NCBI RefSeq assembly: GCF_014191375.1
Contig: NZ_JACHWN010000009.1
Span: forward strand, 1 to 64,000
From: Mesorhizobium sp. RMAD-H1
Lineage (GTDB): Bacteria; Pseudomonadota; Alphaproteobacteria; Rhizobiales; Rhizobiaceae
Direction of reading: 5' to 3'
DNA length: 64,000 nt
The notes beneath the pieces were generated by a model. The model searched no databases, was not told where the DNA came from, and saw nothing but the letters and a program-made list of their open reading frames with translations. Positions 44,050-53,211 of the stretch are shown here, in pieces; positions within the stretch are counted from its first letter, which is position 1, and every line of letters starts with the position of its first letter. Both the position numbers and the translations under genes were made by a program.

Positions 44050-44793
44050 ATGCGCATTCTTGTCTGCAACGATGACGGCATCGACGCGCCGGGGCTGAAG
44101 CTGCTCGAAGAGGCGGCCCGCAGGCTTTCGGACGACGTCTGGGTCGTGGCGCCGGATGGCAAGCGGACGGCGGCAAGCGCCTCGATCACCATCGGCAGGC
44201 CACTCACCATGCGGCATCTCGGCGACAACCGTTATTCGTGCTCCGGCACCCCGGCTGATTGCGTCGTCACAGCCATGACATGGCTCTTCGAGGATGGGCG
44301 GAAGCCTGATCTGGTTCTCGCTGGCATCAATGACGGGCGCAATGCCGCCGAGGACATCGTCTATTCCGGTACGCTGGGCATCGCCCGCGAGGCGACGTTC
44401 TGGGGCATCCCGGCCATCGGGTTTTCAAGGGTGAAGAACCCGGATGCGAGGCCGGAGGATGCGGATTTTCTCGCCGGGTTTGTCCGTAAGCTTTGGGAGG
44501 AGCGGGAGGTTTGGGTGGCCGAGGGGCATTGGCTCAGCGTCAACCTGCCCGCCACATTGCCGGCGCCGGTCGCCCAGCCCCGGATCGGGCGTGACAAGAT
44601 CGGCACGACGGCGCAGGTGGTCTCGGAGGAAGAGGGGGAAACGGTCCTCATCGTGCCGCGCGGGCGGGCGCATGCGACGGTGCCCGGCGACGAGAACGAT
44701 CTGATCGACCGGGGGTATGTTTGTGTGAACCGGCTGAACTGGTTTGGGGAGGCGCGTGTGGGGGAAGAGTTGTTGGAGGGGGTGGCGCGGTAA
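44050..44793 (+). CDS. surE: SurE-family 5'/3'-nucleotidase, operon-linked paralogue
   Basis: A 247-residue SurE phosphatase. The metal site is in MRILVCNDDGIDAPGL, with GKRTAASASITIGRPL and the second motif GINDGRNAAEDIVYSGTLGIARE. The usual form is GxNxGxN; GINDGRNAAED is slightly divergent. SurE dephosphorylates nucleoside monophosphates and short polyphosphates. It normally sits near pcm or in stationary-phase loci; here it ends an ABC-importer operon. A 20-base-pair palindrome begins at its stop codon. The start is the ATG two bases after the metallo-hydrolase stop. Confidence 0.88.
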   Translation: MRILVCNDDGIDAPGLKLLEEAARRLSDDVWVVAPDGKRTAASASITIGRPLTMRHLGDNRYSCSGTPADCVVTAMTWLFEDGRKPDLVLAGINDGRNAAEDIVYSGTLGIAREATFWGIPAIGFSRVKNPDARPEDADFLAGFVRKLWEEREVWVAEGHWLSVNLPATLPAPVAQPRIGRDKIGTTAQVVSEEEGETVLIVPRGRAHATVPGDENDLIDRGYVCVNRLNWFGEARVGEELLEGVAR

Positions 44794-44833
44794 CACCCCC
44801 CTCTGCCCTGCCGGGCAGGGCAGAGGGGGGTGT
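44793..44833. repeat. 41-base perfect palindrome between surE and tex
   Basis: ACACCCCCCTCTGCCCTGCC and its exact reverse complement flank a single G (44813). The two arms are 20 bases each and start at the last base of the surE stop codon. It lies between convergent genes and would form a very stable hairpin in either RNA. It probably acts as a transcript end structure, and its CCCCTCTGCCCTGCCGGGCAG core resembles repeats spread in Hyphomicrobiales genomes. Confidence 0.75.
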
Positions 44834-44854
44834 CGCTGCCGAGGCGTTGCAGGA

Positions 44855-47158
44855 CTACTTCCTCTTCATCGCCTCCGCCAGCGCCGCGCCGAATCCGCCC
44901 ATCGCCGGCTTTTCCTGCGGCTTCTGCATGAAGCTCTTGCCGCCCTTCGGCTGGGGCGCGCTGCGGTCGTTGTTGCGCGGGGCGGGCGCTTCGGCGTCCT
45001 TGCGCATGGTCAGGCTGATGCGCTTGCGGGGCACGTCCACCTCCAGCACGCGGACCTTCACCACGTCGCCGGCCTTCACCACCTCGTGCGGGTCCTTCAC
45101 GAATTTGTCGGCGAGCTGCGAGACGTGGACGAGGCCGTCCTGGTGGACGCCGATATCCACAAAAGCGCCGAAGGCGGCGACGTTGGTAACGGTGCCTTCC
45201 AGAAGCATGCCGGGCTTCAAATCCTTGATGTCATCGACGCCATCAGCGAAGGTCGCGGTGCGGAATTCCGGGCGCGGGTCGCGGCCCGGCTTTTCCAGCT
45301 CGGCGATGATGTCCTTGATGGTGGGCAGGCCGAAGCGCTCGTCCACAAACACGCGCGGGTCGAGCTGCTTCAAGGCCGCGCTGTCGCCCATCAGCGAGCG
45401 CAGGTCGCGCCCGCAGGCGGCGACGATCTTCTTCGCCACGCCATAGGCTTCCGGGTGAACCGACGAGGCGTCGAGCGGCTCCGTGCCGCCCAGAATGCGC
45501 AGGAAGCCGGCGCATTGCTCGAAGGTGCGGTTGCCGAGGCGCGGAACTTTCAGGAGCTCCTTGCGGCTCTTGAACGGGCCGGTCTCGTTGCGATGGGCGA
45601 TGATGGCTTCCGCCAGCGAAGCGCCCAGGCCGGAGACGCGCGCCAGCAGCGAGGCGGAGGCGGTGTTGAGATCGACGCCCACGGCGTTCACCGCATCCTC
45701 CACGACGGCGTCGAGCGCGCGGGCGAGGCGGGATTGGTCGACGTCATGCTGATACTGCCCGACGCCGATGGATTTCGGCTCGATCTTGACCAGTTCCGCC
45801 AGCGGGTCCTGCAAGCGGCGGGCGATGGACACGGCGCCGCGCAAGGACACGTCAAGGCCGGGGAACTCGTTCGCCGCCGTCTGCGAGGCGGAATAGACGG
45901 ACGCGCCCGCCTCCGAGACGATCACCTTCAGCGGCTTGGGCGCGGGCATGTCGGCCAGCATGTCGGCGACGACGCGCTCCGTCTCGCGGCTCGCCGTGCC
46001 ATTGCCGATGGCGATGAGTTCCACCTTGTGCTTGCGGATGAGGCTGGCAAGCTCAGCCTGCGCGCCGCGCAGATCGTTCTTCGGCGGGAAGGGGTAGACC
46101 GTCGAGGTGGCAAGCACCTTGCCCGTGCCGTCGACCACGGCGACCTTGACGCCGGTGCGGATGCCGGGGTCGAGGCCCATGGTGGCGCGTCCGCCGGCGG
46201 GGGCGGCGAGGAGCAGGTCTTTGAGGTTACGGGCGAAAACGTGGATCGCCTCTTCCTCCGCCCGCTCGCGCAACTCGCGCATCAGGTCGAGCGAGAGGTG
46301 CAGCGACAGCTTCACGCGCCAGGTCCAGCCCGCCACTTCCATCAGCCAGCGGTCGCCGGGCAGGGTCGCGCCGATGGAATAGGCGGCGGCGATCATCCGC
46401 TCCACAGGCTTCACCGGCGAGGTGTCGTCGGCATCCACCTCGATTTCGAGCGAGAGCACGTCCTCATTGCGGCCGCGCAGCATGGCGAGGGCGCGGTGGC
46501 CGGCGACGGTGGCCCAGCGCTCCGCATGGTCGAAATAATCGGAGAATTTCGCGCCCGCCTCCTGCTTGCCGTCCACGACACGCGAGCGCAAAAAGGCGCG
46601 GTCCTTCATATGGTTGCGCAGGCGGCCGAGGAGATCGGCATTCTCGGCCATGCCTTCGGCGATGATGTCGCGCGCGCCTTCCAGCGCCGTCTTCACATCG
46701 GGCACGTCAGCGGTGATGTAGGATTGCGCCAGTTCGGCGGGCACGCGCTCGCGGTCGTTGAGGATGGCTTCGGCGAGTGGCCCCAGCCCGCGCTCGCGCG
46801 CGATTTCGGCGCGGGTGCGGCGCTTCGGTTTATAGGGCAGGTAGATGTCTTCCAACTCCGCCTTGGTGACGACGGCGGCGATCTTGCCTTCCAGCTCCGG
46901 CGTCAGCTTGCCTTGCGAGCGGATCGAATCGAGGATGGTGGCGCGCCGGGCTTCCAGCTCGCGCAAATAGGCGAGGCGCTCGGAAAGCAGGCGCAGCTGC
47001 GTATCGTCAAGGCCGCCCGTCGCCTCCTTGCGGTAGCGGGCGACGAAGGGAACGGTCGCGCCCTCGTCGAGGAGCGTAATCGCCGCGGCGGCCTGGTCGG
47101 GGCGCGCATTGATTTCGGCTGCGATGAGCGGGGCGAGGCGACGGATATCTTCTGCCAT
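44855..47158 (-). CDS. tex: Tex family RNA-binding transcription accessory protein
   Basis: A 767-residue Tex protein, normal length. The N-terminal helical domain ([20 protein letters not shown]) is followed by the YqgF/RNase H-like domain ([20 protein letters not shown]), HhH motifs ([21 protein letters not shown] and [20 protein letters not shown]), and an S1 RNA-binding domain (about 640-710; [20 protein letters not shown]). The tail is low-complexity ([19 protein letters not shown]). Tex is an essential-like factor in transcription and RNA metabolism. The chosen start [16 protein letters not shown] is the family start; upstream in-frame sequence runs through a repeat and is not coding. 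Confidence 0.95.
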   Translation of the reverse strand: MAEDIRRLAPLIAAEINARPDQAAAAITLLDEGATVPFVARYRKEATGGLDDTQLRLLSERLAYLRELEARRATILDSIRSQGKLTPELEGKIAAVVTKAELEDIYLPYKPKRRTRAEIARERGLGPLAEAILNDRERVPAELAQSYITADVPDVKTALEGARDIIAEGMAENADLLGRLRNHMKDRAFLRSRVVDGKQEAGAKFSDYFDHAERWATVAGHRALAMLRGRNEDVLSLEIEVDADDTSPVKPVERMIAAAYSIGATLPGDRWLMEVAGWTWRVKLSLHLSLDLMRELRERAEEEAIHVFARNLKDLLLAAPAGGRATMGLDPGIRTGVKVAVVDGTGKVLATSTVYPFPPKNDLRGAQAELASLIRKHKVELIAIGNGTASRETERVVADMLADMPAPKPLKVIVSEAGASVYSASQTAANEFPGLDVSLRGAVSIARRLQDPLAELVKIEPKSIGVGQYQHDVDQSRLARALDAVVEDAVNAVGVDLNTASASLLARVSGLGASLAEAIIAHRNETGPFKSRKELLKVPRLGNRTFEQCAGFLRILGGTEPLDASSVHPEAYGVAKKIVAACGRDLRSLMGDSAALKQLDPRVFVDERFGLPTIKDIIAELEKPGRDPRPEFRTATFADGVDDIKDLKPGMLLEGTVTNVAAFGAFVDIGVHQDGLVHVSQLADKFVKDPHEVVKAGDVVKVRVLEVDVPRKRISLTMRKDAEAPAPRNNDRSAPQPKGGKSFMQKPQEKPAMGGFGAALAEAMKRK

Positions 47159-47252
47159 GTCAATCTCGTGCTGATAAAGGGAGGCAACCATAGTCGGACA
47201 GTGGAAGGGCGCAAAGAAGGCAAGGCGTGTTCCACAGGAAAGACGTTGGCGC

Positions 47253-47408
47253 TGCCCCTCACCCTTACCCTCTCCCCGTAAAGTACGGGGAGAGGGGGAC
47301 ATTGGCGCTGCATCCCTTCCTTCTCCCCTGCACCTAGCTGAAAGGGAAGGCGAAAACGCTTGTGTCCCCCTCTCCCCGCGCGCGGGGAGAGGGTAAGGGT
47401 GAGGGGCA
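47253..47408. repeat. RIME-like intergenic mosaic element, copy B
   Basis: The ends are a perfect 26-base inverted repeat: 47253-47278 (TGCCCCTCACCCTTACCCTC then TCCCCG) against 47383-47408. Inside, TACGGGGAGAGGG pairs with the left end to form a hairpin around AAG, and the right end forms another with GCGCG at its centre. The outer sequence matches the right end of copy A at 33500-33542 (GAGAGGGTAAGGGTGAGGGG). About 105 bases between the ends are not conserved in copy A. Confidence 0.78.
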
Positions 47409-47478
47409 TTCCACAGCCGATGCCAGATCACGGAGACGTGAACACCCTCCGTCATGCATATCGATAGAACACGATCTA

Positions 47479-47500
47479 TATATCGCCTTATCCCGATATA
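47479..47500. promoter_or_regulatory. candidate ArsR operator upstream of the ArsR/old yellow enzyme pair
   Basis: TATATCG-CCTTATCC-CGATATA is a perfect seven-base inverted repeat, 13 bases before the regulator's ATG. More ATATCGATAG-like half-sites lie just upstream (47458-47467). The place suggests autoregulation and control of the downstream reductase. Confidence 0.45.
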
Positions 47501-47512
47501 CCGAGGGGGATC

Positions 47513-47803
47513 ATGAACCGCGACGAAATCCTGAAAGCGCTGGCGCATCCGACCCGGATCGACATGTTGAACTGGCTGAAGGAGCCGGAGAAGCACTTTA
47601 CCCAGGAGCACCCGTTCGAGATGGGCGTGTGCGCCAGCGGGATCGAGCGCAATTGCGGCTTGTCGCAATCGGCGGTGTCGGCGCATCTGGCGACGCTTTC
47701 CCGGGCGGAACTCGTAACCTCGCGGCGCGTCGGGCAATGGATTTTCTACAAGCGCAATGAGGAAACCATAGCGGCTTTTCTCAAATCCCTTTCCGATCTC
47801 TGA
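47513..47803 (+). CDS. ArsR-family helix-turn-helix regulator (upstream of old yellow enzyme)
   Basis: A 96-residue regulator beginning [20 protein letters not shown]. The helix-turn-helix is [20 protein letters not shown] (about 48-67) followed by a wing with [15 protein letters not shown]. It has cysteines in [12 protein letters not shown] but not the CxC metal motif of metal-sensing ArsR proteins, so a redox or electrophile signal is possible. The old yellow enzyme gene starts 37 bases downstream, which supports control of that gene. A close paralogue is at 49777. Confidence 0.82.
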   Translation: MNRDEILKALAHPTRIDMLNWLKEPEKHFTQEHPFEMGVCASGIERNCGLSQSAVSAHLATLSRAELVTSRRVGQWIFYKRNEETIAAFLKSLSDL

Positions 47804-47840
47804 AGTCCTCCCAAAATCTTCCGATGAAAGGCGTGCATCA

Positions 47841-48956
47841 ATGACCACACTCTTCGATCCCATAAAGGCCGGCAATCTGGAACTCGCCAACCGCATCGCC
47901 ATGGCGCCGCTCACGCGTAACCGCTCGCCCAATGCGACGCCGACCGAGCTGGCCATCACCTATTACACGCAGCGCGCCACGGCAGGGCTGATCATCTCCG
48001 AGGGAACGGCCATTTCCCAGCAGGGGCAGGGTTATGCCGACGTTCCGGGCCTTTATGGGGCGGAGCAGCTGGCCGCATGGCGGAAGGTGACCGACGCGGT
48101 GCATGCAGAGGGCGGCAAGATCGTCGCGCAGATCTGGCATGTGGGGCGCGTGTCGCACACGTCATTGCAGCCCGGCGGGGCCGCGCCGGTCGCGCCCTCG
48201 GCGATCCGGGCGAAGACGCGTACCTATATCATCGATGCGGATGGCAACGGCTCGTTCATGGAAACATCCGAGCCACGCGCGCTGGAGGCGAGCGAACTGC
48301 CCGGGATCATCGAGGATTACCGCCGCGCCGCGCGGGCGGCTGTGGATGAGGCCGGTTTCGACGGTGTGGAAATCCATGCCGCCAATGGCTATCTGCTCGA
48401 TCAGTTCATGCGCTCGGGCACCAACCACCGTACCGACGCATATGGCGGCTCGATCGAGAACCGGGCGCGGCTCCTTCTCGAAGTGGTGGATGCGGTGACG
48501 AAGGAAATCGGCGGCGGGCGCGTCGGCATCCGCCTTTCGCCGGTGACCCCGGCCAATGACATTTCCGATCCCGAGCCGCAGCCGCTGTTCGATTATGTGG
48601 CCGGCAAATTGGGCGCTTATGGCCTCGCCTTCGTGCATGTGATCGAGGGCGCGACCGGCGGCGAGCGCGACTACAGCCAGGGCGACAAGCCGTTCGACTA
48701 CGCGGCCTTCAAGGCGGCCTACCGCAATGCGGGCGGCACGGGCGCGTGGATCGTCAACAATGGCTATGATCGCAAGCTGGCGGAAGAGGCGGTCGCGAAA
48801 GGTCGTGCGGATCTCGTTGCCTTCGGCAAGCCGTTCATTGCCAATCCGGATCTGGTGCGCCGCTTCAAGGAAGAGGCTGAGCTCAACGCGCCCGACACGA
48901 CCACTTTCTATGGCGGCGGCGCCAAGGGCTATATCGATTATCCCGCATTGGCCTGA
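47841..48956 (+). CDS. alkene reductase, old yellow enzyme (NemA-like)
   Basis: A 371-residue FMN enzyme with the TIM-barrel pattern: [20 protein letters not shown] with [20 protein letters not shown], the catalytic pair in IWHVGRVSH, and [15 protein letters not shown] with [19 protein letters not shown]. It reduces activated alkenes, nitro compounds or electrophilic quinones with NADPH. It is downstream of an ArsR-type regulator with Cys residues, so it may be induced by electrophiles, as for NemA. No terminator is obvious after it. Confidence 0.92.
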   Translation: MTTLFDPIKAGNLELANRIAMAPLTRNRSPNATPTELAITYYTQRATAGLIISEGTAISQQGQGYADVPGLYGAEQLAAWRKVTDAVHAEGGKIVAQIWHVGRVSHTSLQPGGAAPVAPSAIRAKTRTYIIDADGNGSFMETSEPRALEASELPGIIEDYRRAARAAVDEAGFDGVEIHAANGYLLDQFMRSGTNHRTDAYGGSIENRARLLLEVVDAVTKEIGGGRVGIRLSPVTPANDISDPEPQPLFDYVAGKLGAYGLAFVHVIEGATGGERDYSQGDKPFDYAAFKAAYRNAGGTGAWIVNNGYDRKLAEEAVAKGRADLVAFGKPFIANPDLVRRFKEEAELNAPDTTTFYGGGAKGYIDYPALA

Positions 48957-49011
48957 TGCCGCCGGCCCGAACCGGAAGCGGCTTTCGGAAAGCCTGATCA
49001 GCAGACCAAGG

Positions 49012-49725
49012 CTACAGCACCGTGTGCTTCAAAGGGCGCATGGTGCTGTAAGCGCACAGATCCCCGAGCGGGCATTGCCCGCATGCGGGGCCGCGGGCTG
49101 TACAGAAGCTCTGCCCCAGCCGCTTCATCAGCCAATGATGCTCTTCGAAGGCACCGGCGTCCCAATCGGCGGGAAGTTGGCGCTCGAGAAGGGAAGAAGC
49201 GTCTTCGATCGACGCCAGCGGTCCGACAAACTTCAGCCGCCTGGCGATGCGCAGATGGTGGGTGTCGACCACGAGAACGCGTTTCTGCAATGTGCTGAAA
49301 TTCAAGGTAGCGGCGGCGATCTTGACGCCGACGCCCGGCAGGCGCTCCAGCCATTGCAGGGCGGAATCGACCGGCCAATCCCACAGGAAGCCGAGATCGA
49401 AGGCGCCTCTCAGGCTGATGATATTCTGCACCGCCCGCGGGATATGGAGGGCGTATTTCTCTGCCAGGGTGATTTCGCCGATCAGTTCCCACATCGTCTC
49501 GAAGGACGCCTGCTCCAATCCCTGCCATTCGGGAAAACGCTGCCGCAGACGCAGAAAGACCTTGCGCGAAGTTTCGCCGCGCGTGCGCACGCTCAACATG
49601 CCGTGGATGAGCTGGCTCGCCGGATCGAGCCGCGGCGCTTCCGGCCGCCGTCCGAAAGTCTGTCTGAGCCGACGATGAACAGCCACGACGGGCTGGGGCG
49701 TCTCCAGGGGCAGATGCAGTTGCAT
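49012..49725 (-). CDS. endonuclease III-like DNA glycosylase
   Basis: A 237-residue HhH-GPD protein with an iron-sulfur loop. The hairpin LERLPGVGVKIAAATL has the catalytic Lys in the position of Nth K120, and the catalytic Asp follows in VLVVDTHHLRIAR. The C-terminal cluster FCTARGPACGQCPLGDLC fits CX6CX2CX5C for [4Fe-4S]. It is shorter and more divergent than canonical Nth, and another Nth may exist elsewhere. It is transcribed alone and convergent with the reductase gene. Confidence 0.85.
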   Translation of the reverse strand: MQLHLPLETPQPVVAVHRRLRQTFGRRPEAPRLDPASQLIHGMLSVRTRGETSRKVFLRLRQRFPEWQGLEQASFETMWELIGEITLAEKYALHIPRAVQNIISLRGAFDLGFLWDWPVDSALQWLERLPGVGVKIAAATLNFSTLQKRVLVVDTHHLRIARRLKFVGPLASIEDASSLLERQLPADWDAGAFEEHHWLMKRLGQSFCTARGPACGQCPLGDLCAYSTMRPLKHTVL

Positions 49726-49776
49726 GCTCCCGATTTAAGAACAAATCAGGAACGAAAGCAATGGATTCTGAATCGC

Positions 49777-50076
49777 TCAGAGGCTGGAAACGATCGTGGC
49801 GAGCGCCGCCATCCGTTCCTCGTCGCGCTTATAGAAAATCCATTGCTTGATGCGCTTCGGCCGCACCAGCCCGGCATGGACGAGAATGCGCATATGTTCG
49901 CTGAGCGTCGCCTGGCTGATACCCAGCTTCTCGGCGATGAGAACGGCGCAAACGCCATCCTCCACCAGGTCACCGTCCACCTGCGGCTGGAAATGCGCCA
50001 GCGGCTCCTTCAGCCAGCGGAGAATGGTGAGGCGGCGTTCATTAGCCAATGCCTTGATGAGATCGACCTCTTGCAT
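49777..50076 (-). CDS. ArsR-family helix-turn-helix regulator (divergent from threonine dehydratase)
   Basis: A 99-residue regulator starting MQEVDLIKALANERRLTILR. The helix-turn-helix reads IAEKLGISQATLSEHMRILV followed by PKRIKQWIFYKRDEERMAAL. It is a clear paralogue of the protein at 47513, sharing KALA.R...L.WLKEP.HF, GVCA and the QWIFYKR wing. A single Cys in the GVCA motif is conserved in both. It is divergent from a PLP dehydratase gene with a shared 50-base promoter and a dyad at 50085-50100. Confidence 0.82.
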   Translation of the reverse strand: MQEVDLIKALANERRLTILRWLKEPLAHFQPQVDGDLVEDGVCAVLIAEKLGISQATLSEHMRILVHAGLVRPKRIKQWIFYKRDEERMAALATIVSSL

Positions 50077-50084
50077 TTCGTCAC

Positions 50085-50100
50085 TTTGCTAAGTAACAAA
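50085..50100. promoter_or_regulatory. candidate operator between ArsR and dehydratase genes
   Basis: TTTGCTA-AG-TAACAAA is a 16-base dyad with six of seven matching pairs in the short gap between two divergent starts. A second TTTG follows (50104-50107). It could bind the ArsR-type protein and control both genes. Confidence 0.4.
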
Positions 50101-50126
50101 TTCTTTGTCAATCCAGTGGAGCCGTC

Positions 50127-51071
50127 ATGTTTCCCGATACACCGATCACGCCCGAACGCATCAGTGAAACGGAGCGGCTGATCCGCCCGCATATCAGGCA
50201 CACGCCGGTCCTGCGTGCGGATACGGCGGATTTCGGTCTCAGGCCGGGCCGTGTGGATTTCAAGCTCGAATATCTGCAGCATTCCGGTTCGTTCAAGGCG
50301 CGCGGGGCCTTTGCCAATCTTTTGAGCCGGCCGGTCCCGAAGGCGGGCGTGGTTGCGGCTTCCGGGGGCAATCATGGCGCGGCGGTGGCCTATGCGGCCA
50401 TGCGGCTCGGCATCCCGGCAACGATCTTCGTGCCGAGCGTCACCTCGCCGGCCAAGGTCGAACGCATTCGCGGCTACGGGGCGGATCTCGTCATTGCCGG
50501 CGAACGCTATGCCGATGCGCTTGCCGCCAGCCTTCAATTCGTTGGGGAAAGGGACGCCATGGCCGTCCATGCCTATGATCAGGCGGAGACGTTATCGGGG
50601 CAGGGAACCATCGGCTGCGAGATCGAGGCGGATATTCCCGGTATCGATACGCTGCTGGTGGCCGTCGGTGGCGGCGGACTGATCGGCGGGATAGCCGCCT
50701 GGTTTCGCGGGCGCGTCAAAGTCGTGGCCGTCGAGCCCGAGGGGTCGCCGACGCTGTGGCGGGCGCTTGAGGCCGGGTGCCCGGTCGATGCGCCGGCGGA
50801 AGGCATTGCCGCGGATTCGCTCGCGCCGAAGCGCGTCGGTGAACTCATGTTCCCGATCGCGCAGGCCTTCGCCGAACGCCCCATCCTTGTCTCCGACGAC
50901 GAGATTCGGTCCGCCCAGAAAATGCTCTGGGACCGGCTTCGGGTGGTCACGGAACCGGGAGGGGCCACGGCTTTCGCGGCGCTTCTGTCCGGAAAATATG
51001 CGCCAAGGCCGGAGGAGCACGTAGCGGTCCTCTTGTGCGGAGCCAACACGACCGCCGTGCATTTCGATTAA
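50127..51071 (+). CDS. threonine/serine dehydratase family PLP enzyme
   Basis: A 314-residue fold-type II PLP enzyme without a C-terminal ACT domain. The PLP lysine is in HSGSFKARGAFANL, the phosphate loop is SGGNHGAAVAYAA then a second glycine loop VAVGGGGLIGGIAAW. Residues RHTPVLRADT and the C-terminal LCGANTTAVHF fit catabolic threonine dehydratase or serine racemase. It may deaminate Thr/Ser or another hydroxy-amino acid; the substrate is not certain. The ArsR-type regulator is divergent. It is convergent with the WD40 gene, with 31 bases between. Confidence 0.85.
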   Translation: MFPDTPITPERISETERLIRPHIRHTPVLRADTADFGLRPGRVDFKLEYLQHSGSFKARGAFANLLSRPVPKAGVVAASGGNHGAAVAYAAMRLGIPATIFVPSVTSPAKVERIRGYGADLVIAGERYADALAASLQFVGERDAMAVHAYDQAETLSGQGTIGCEIEADIPGIDTLLVAVGGGGLIGGIAAWFRGRVKVVAVEPEGSPTLWRALEAGCPVDAPAEGIAADSLAPKRVGELMFPIAQAFAERPILVSDDEIRSAQKMLWDRLRVVTEPGGATAFAALLSGKYAPRPEEHVAVLLCGANTTAVHFD

Positions 51072-51102
51072 TGTCTTGAAACCGCGCCTGCGGGCAGTCC
51101 CG

Positions 51103-52077
51103 TCAGGCGGAAATATCCACCACGCCGCAATCGCCGGCCTGCGAGCCGAAGGCAAGGCGGCGGCCGGTTTCGTCCCAGTCCATCGAGGTGATCGCGCCCT
51201 TGCCGGGGCGACGCAGAAGAACCTCCTTCTGGTCGGCGAAGCGGACGACGAGGATCATGCCGTCCGAATAGCCGATGGCGGCGATGTCCTCCACCGGGTG
51301 GCAGGCGACGGCGGTGACCATGCTGTCGCCGCGGAACCCGAGCTCCATCGGAGCCTTGCCCATCGGACCGTCCTTGCCGGAAAACGGCCAGACGACCGCG
51401 GCCGGCGCGCCTGACGTGGCAAGCCATTTGCCCTTGGCGCTCCACGACCAGTCCTTGACCTTGGTGGGATAGCCGGTCATGCGCATGTGCTTGTTATCAT
51501 CCAGCCGCCAGCCATGCAGGGCGTTCTCCTGCATCGCTGTGACGAGGAAGCGGCCATCGGGCGAAAATGTCGCGCCGATATGAGCGCCCTTCCATTCGAG
51601 CTCCACGGGCTTACCCTCCGTCGCGGCCCAGTGCAGCGTCACGCCATTGTAGCGGGCGACAGCGAGCCGCATTCCCTTGGGCGCGAAGGCGATGCCTTCG
51701 GCGCTGCGCGGGTGCTGGAATTCCCTCACCTTGCCATTCGCTTCGCGCACCCAGGCGCTGCGGCCGGAGGCGAAGGCGACCGCGCCCTGCGGCCCGGAGG
51801 CGACGGAGGTCATCCATTTGCGCGGGAAAGAGGACAGTTCCTCCACGTCGCCGTTCATTCCGGTACGGCAGATACGGCCATCTTCGCCCCCGGTCAGGAG
51901 CGATTTTCCGTCGAGGGCGCGCATGGCGCACAGAAGCCCGTCATGGGCTTCCGTCACCTTGTGGCCGTTATCGAGGCGGTGGATCGTGCCATCGGCAAGC
52001 GCGTAGAAGGGGATACCGGAGACAAAGCGCGTGGTGACGCAATGGCCGGTCAGGTCAAGCGGGGCTACTGTCGGCAT
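51103..52077 (-). CDS. WD40-repeat beta-propeller protein
   Basis: A 324-residue cytoplasmic protein with about six or seven WD40-like repeats, for example DGLLCAMRALDGKSLLTGGEDGRI, GTVRLHW-like repeats, GATFSPDGRFLVTAMQENAL and WSWSAKGKWLATSGAPAAVV. No signal peptide is present. It follows the COG0523 GTPase gene by three bases, so the two form an operon behind a Zur-like box. This pairing occurs in related genomes; the propeller may be a scaffold or client of the zinc chaperone, but its role is unknown. Confidence 0.82.
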   Translation of the reverse strand: MPTVAPLDLTGHCVTTRFVSGIPFYALADGTIHRLDNGHKVTEAHDGLLCAMRALDGKSLLTGGEDGRICRTGMNGDVEELSSFPRKWMTSVASGPQGAVAFASGRSAWVREANGKVREFQHPRSAEGIAFAPKGMRLAVARYNGVTLHWAATEGKPVELEWKGAHIGATFSPDGRFLVTAMQENALHGWRLDDNKHMRMTGYPTKVKDWSWSAKGKWLATSGAPAAVVWPFSGKDGPMGKAPMELGFRGDSMVTAVACHPVEDIAAIGYSDGMILVVRFADQKEVLLRRPGKGAITSMDWDETGRRLAFGSQAGDCGVVDISA

Positions 52078-52080
52078 GTG

Positions 52081-53211
52081 TTACTTGCAGTTCTCGAAGC
52101 CGGCTTTCAGCGCATCATGGTCGAGCTCGCGCCCGATGAAGACCAAGCGGCTTTCGCGCTTCTCGCCTTCCTTCCAGGCACGCTGGTGGTCGCCTTCGAT
52201 GATCATGTGGACGCCCTGCACCACATAACGGTCCGGGTCGTCCTTGAAGGCGATGATGCCCTTGAGGCGAAGGATGTTCGGCCCCTGTTCCTGCGTGACC
52301 TTTTGCACCCAGGGGAAGAACTTCGCCGGATCCACCTCGCCGGTGCGCAGCGAGACGGAGGTGACGGTCACGTCATGGATCGGCGAGGCATGGTCGTGAT
52401 GATGGTGACCATGATCATGATCATGATCGTGATGATCATGGTGGTGATGGTGATCGTGCCCGTGATGATGGTGGTGATCATGGTCGCAATCCGGGCCGCA
52501 GACATGATCGGGGTGATCATGATCGAGGAAATGAGGATCATTCTCCAATGCGCGCTTCAAATCGAAGGCGCCGCGGTCGAGAACTCTGTCGAGCGGGATG
52601 CTGGCGCGCTCAGTGCGGTAGATCGTGGCATAAGGGTTGATGGCGCGGATGGTCGCTTCCACCGCGTCGGCTTCCTCGGGCGTCACCAGATCGGTCTTGT
52701 TCAAAAGAACCACATCGGCGAAGGCGATCTGGTCTTCCGCCTCGCGGCTGTCCTTCAGGCGGAGCGGCAGGTGCTTGGCATCGACCAGCGCGACGACGGC
52801 GTCGAGCGCGGTCTTGGCGCGGACATCGTCATCCATGAAGAAGGTCTGGGCGACGGGCACGGGATCGGCAAGGCCGGTCGTCTCCACGATGATGGCGTCG
52901 AAGCGGCCGGGGCGGCGCATCAGGCCCTCCACGACGCGGATCAGATCGCCGCGCACGGTGCAGCAGATGCAGCCATTGTTCATCTCGTAGATTTCTTCGT
53001 CCGACTCGACGATCAGGTCGTTGTCGATGCCGATCTCGCCGAATTCGTTGACGATGACCGCATAGCGCTTGCCGTGGTTCTCGGTGAGGATGCGGTTGAG
53101 AAGCGTCGTTTTGCCGGAGCCGAGATAGCCGGTCAGGACCGTGACGGGGATTTGAGCCTGCGTTGAGGCGTCTGGGGCGGATTCTGCTGCGGTTGCTTGG
53201 GCTTGGCTCAT
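52081..53211 (-). CDS. COG0523 zinc-related GTPase (CobW/ZigA type)
   Basis: A 376-residue P-loop GTPase. Walker A is [15 protein letters not shown] (about 26-40), followed by the metal-binding [13 protein letters not shown] (CxCC), the Mg motif ETTGLADP and LLNKTDL. A long His-rich stretch (about residues 228-275; HDHHHHH repeats) sits before the C-terminal CobW_C domain. COG0523 members are metal chaperones; the His-rich loop and Zur-like box upstream point to zinc under limitation. It is first in an operon with a WD40 gene. CobW itself (cobalamin synthesis) is unlikely because no cob genes are near. Confidence 0.88.
   Translation of the reverse strand: MSQAQATAAESAPDASTQAQIPVTVLTGYLGSGKTTLLNRILTENHGKRYAVIVNEFGEIGIDNDLIVESDEEIYEMNNGCICCTVRGDLIRVVEGLMRRPGRFDAIIVETTGLADPVPVAQTFFMDDDVRAKTALDAVVALVDAKHLPLRLKDSREAEDQIAFADVVLLNKTDLVTPEEADAVEATIRAINPYATIYRTERASIPLDRVLDRGAFDLKRALENDPHFLDHDHPDHVCGPDCDHDHHHHHGHDHHHHHDHHDHDHDHGHHHHDHASPIHDVTVTSVSLRTGEVDPAKFFPWVQKVTQEQGPNILRLKGIIAFKDDPDRYVVQGVHMIIEGDHQRAWKEGEKRESRLVFIGRELDHDALKAGFENCK

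Larger units (their letters stand above)
47159..47512. other. intergenic region between tex and ArsR gene
   Basis: A 354-base gap between divergent genes. Most is occupied by a mosaic repeat (47253-47408). The remainder holds the tex promoter side (47159-47250) and, from 47440 to 47512, an AT-rich section with dyads (47479-47500) in front of the ArsR-type gene. No additional gene is seen. Confidence 0.6.

Noticed and set aside
44744-47281. An 845-codon open frame antisense to tex
   Set aside because: The translation is rich in His, Arg and Gly and has no domain; Tex on the opposite strand has complete family motifs.
52390-52510. Repetitive CATGATCATGATC-like run
   Set aside because: It codes for the histidine/aspartate-rich loop of the COG0523 GTPase and is not an independent DNA repeat or origin.
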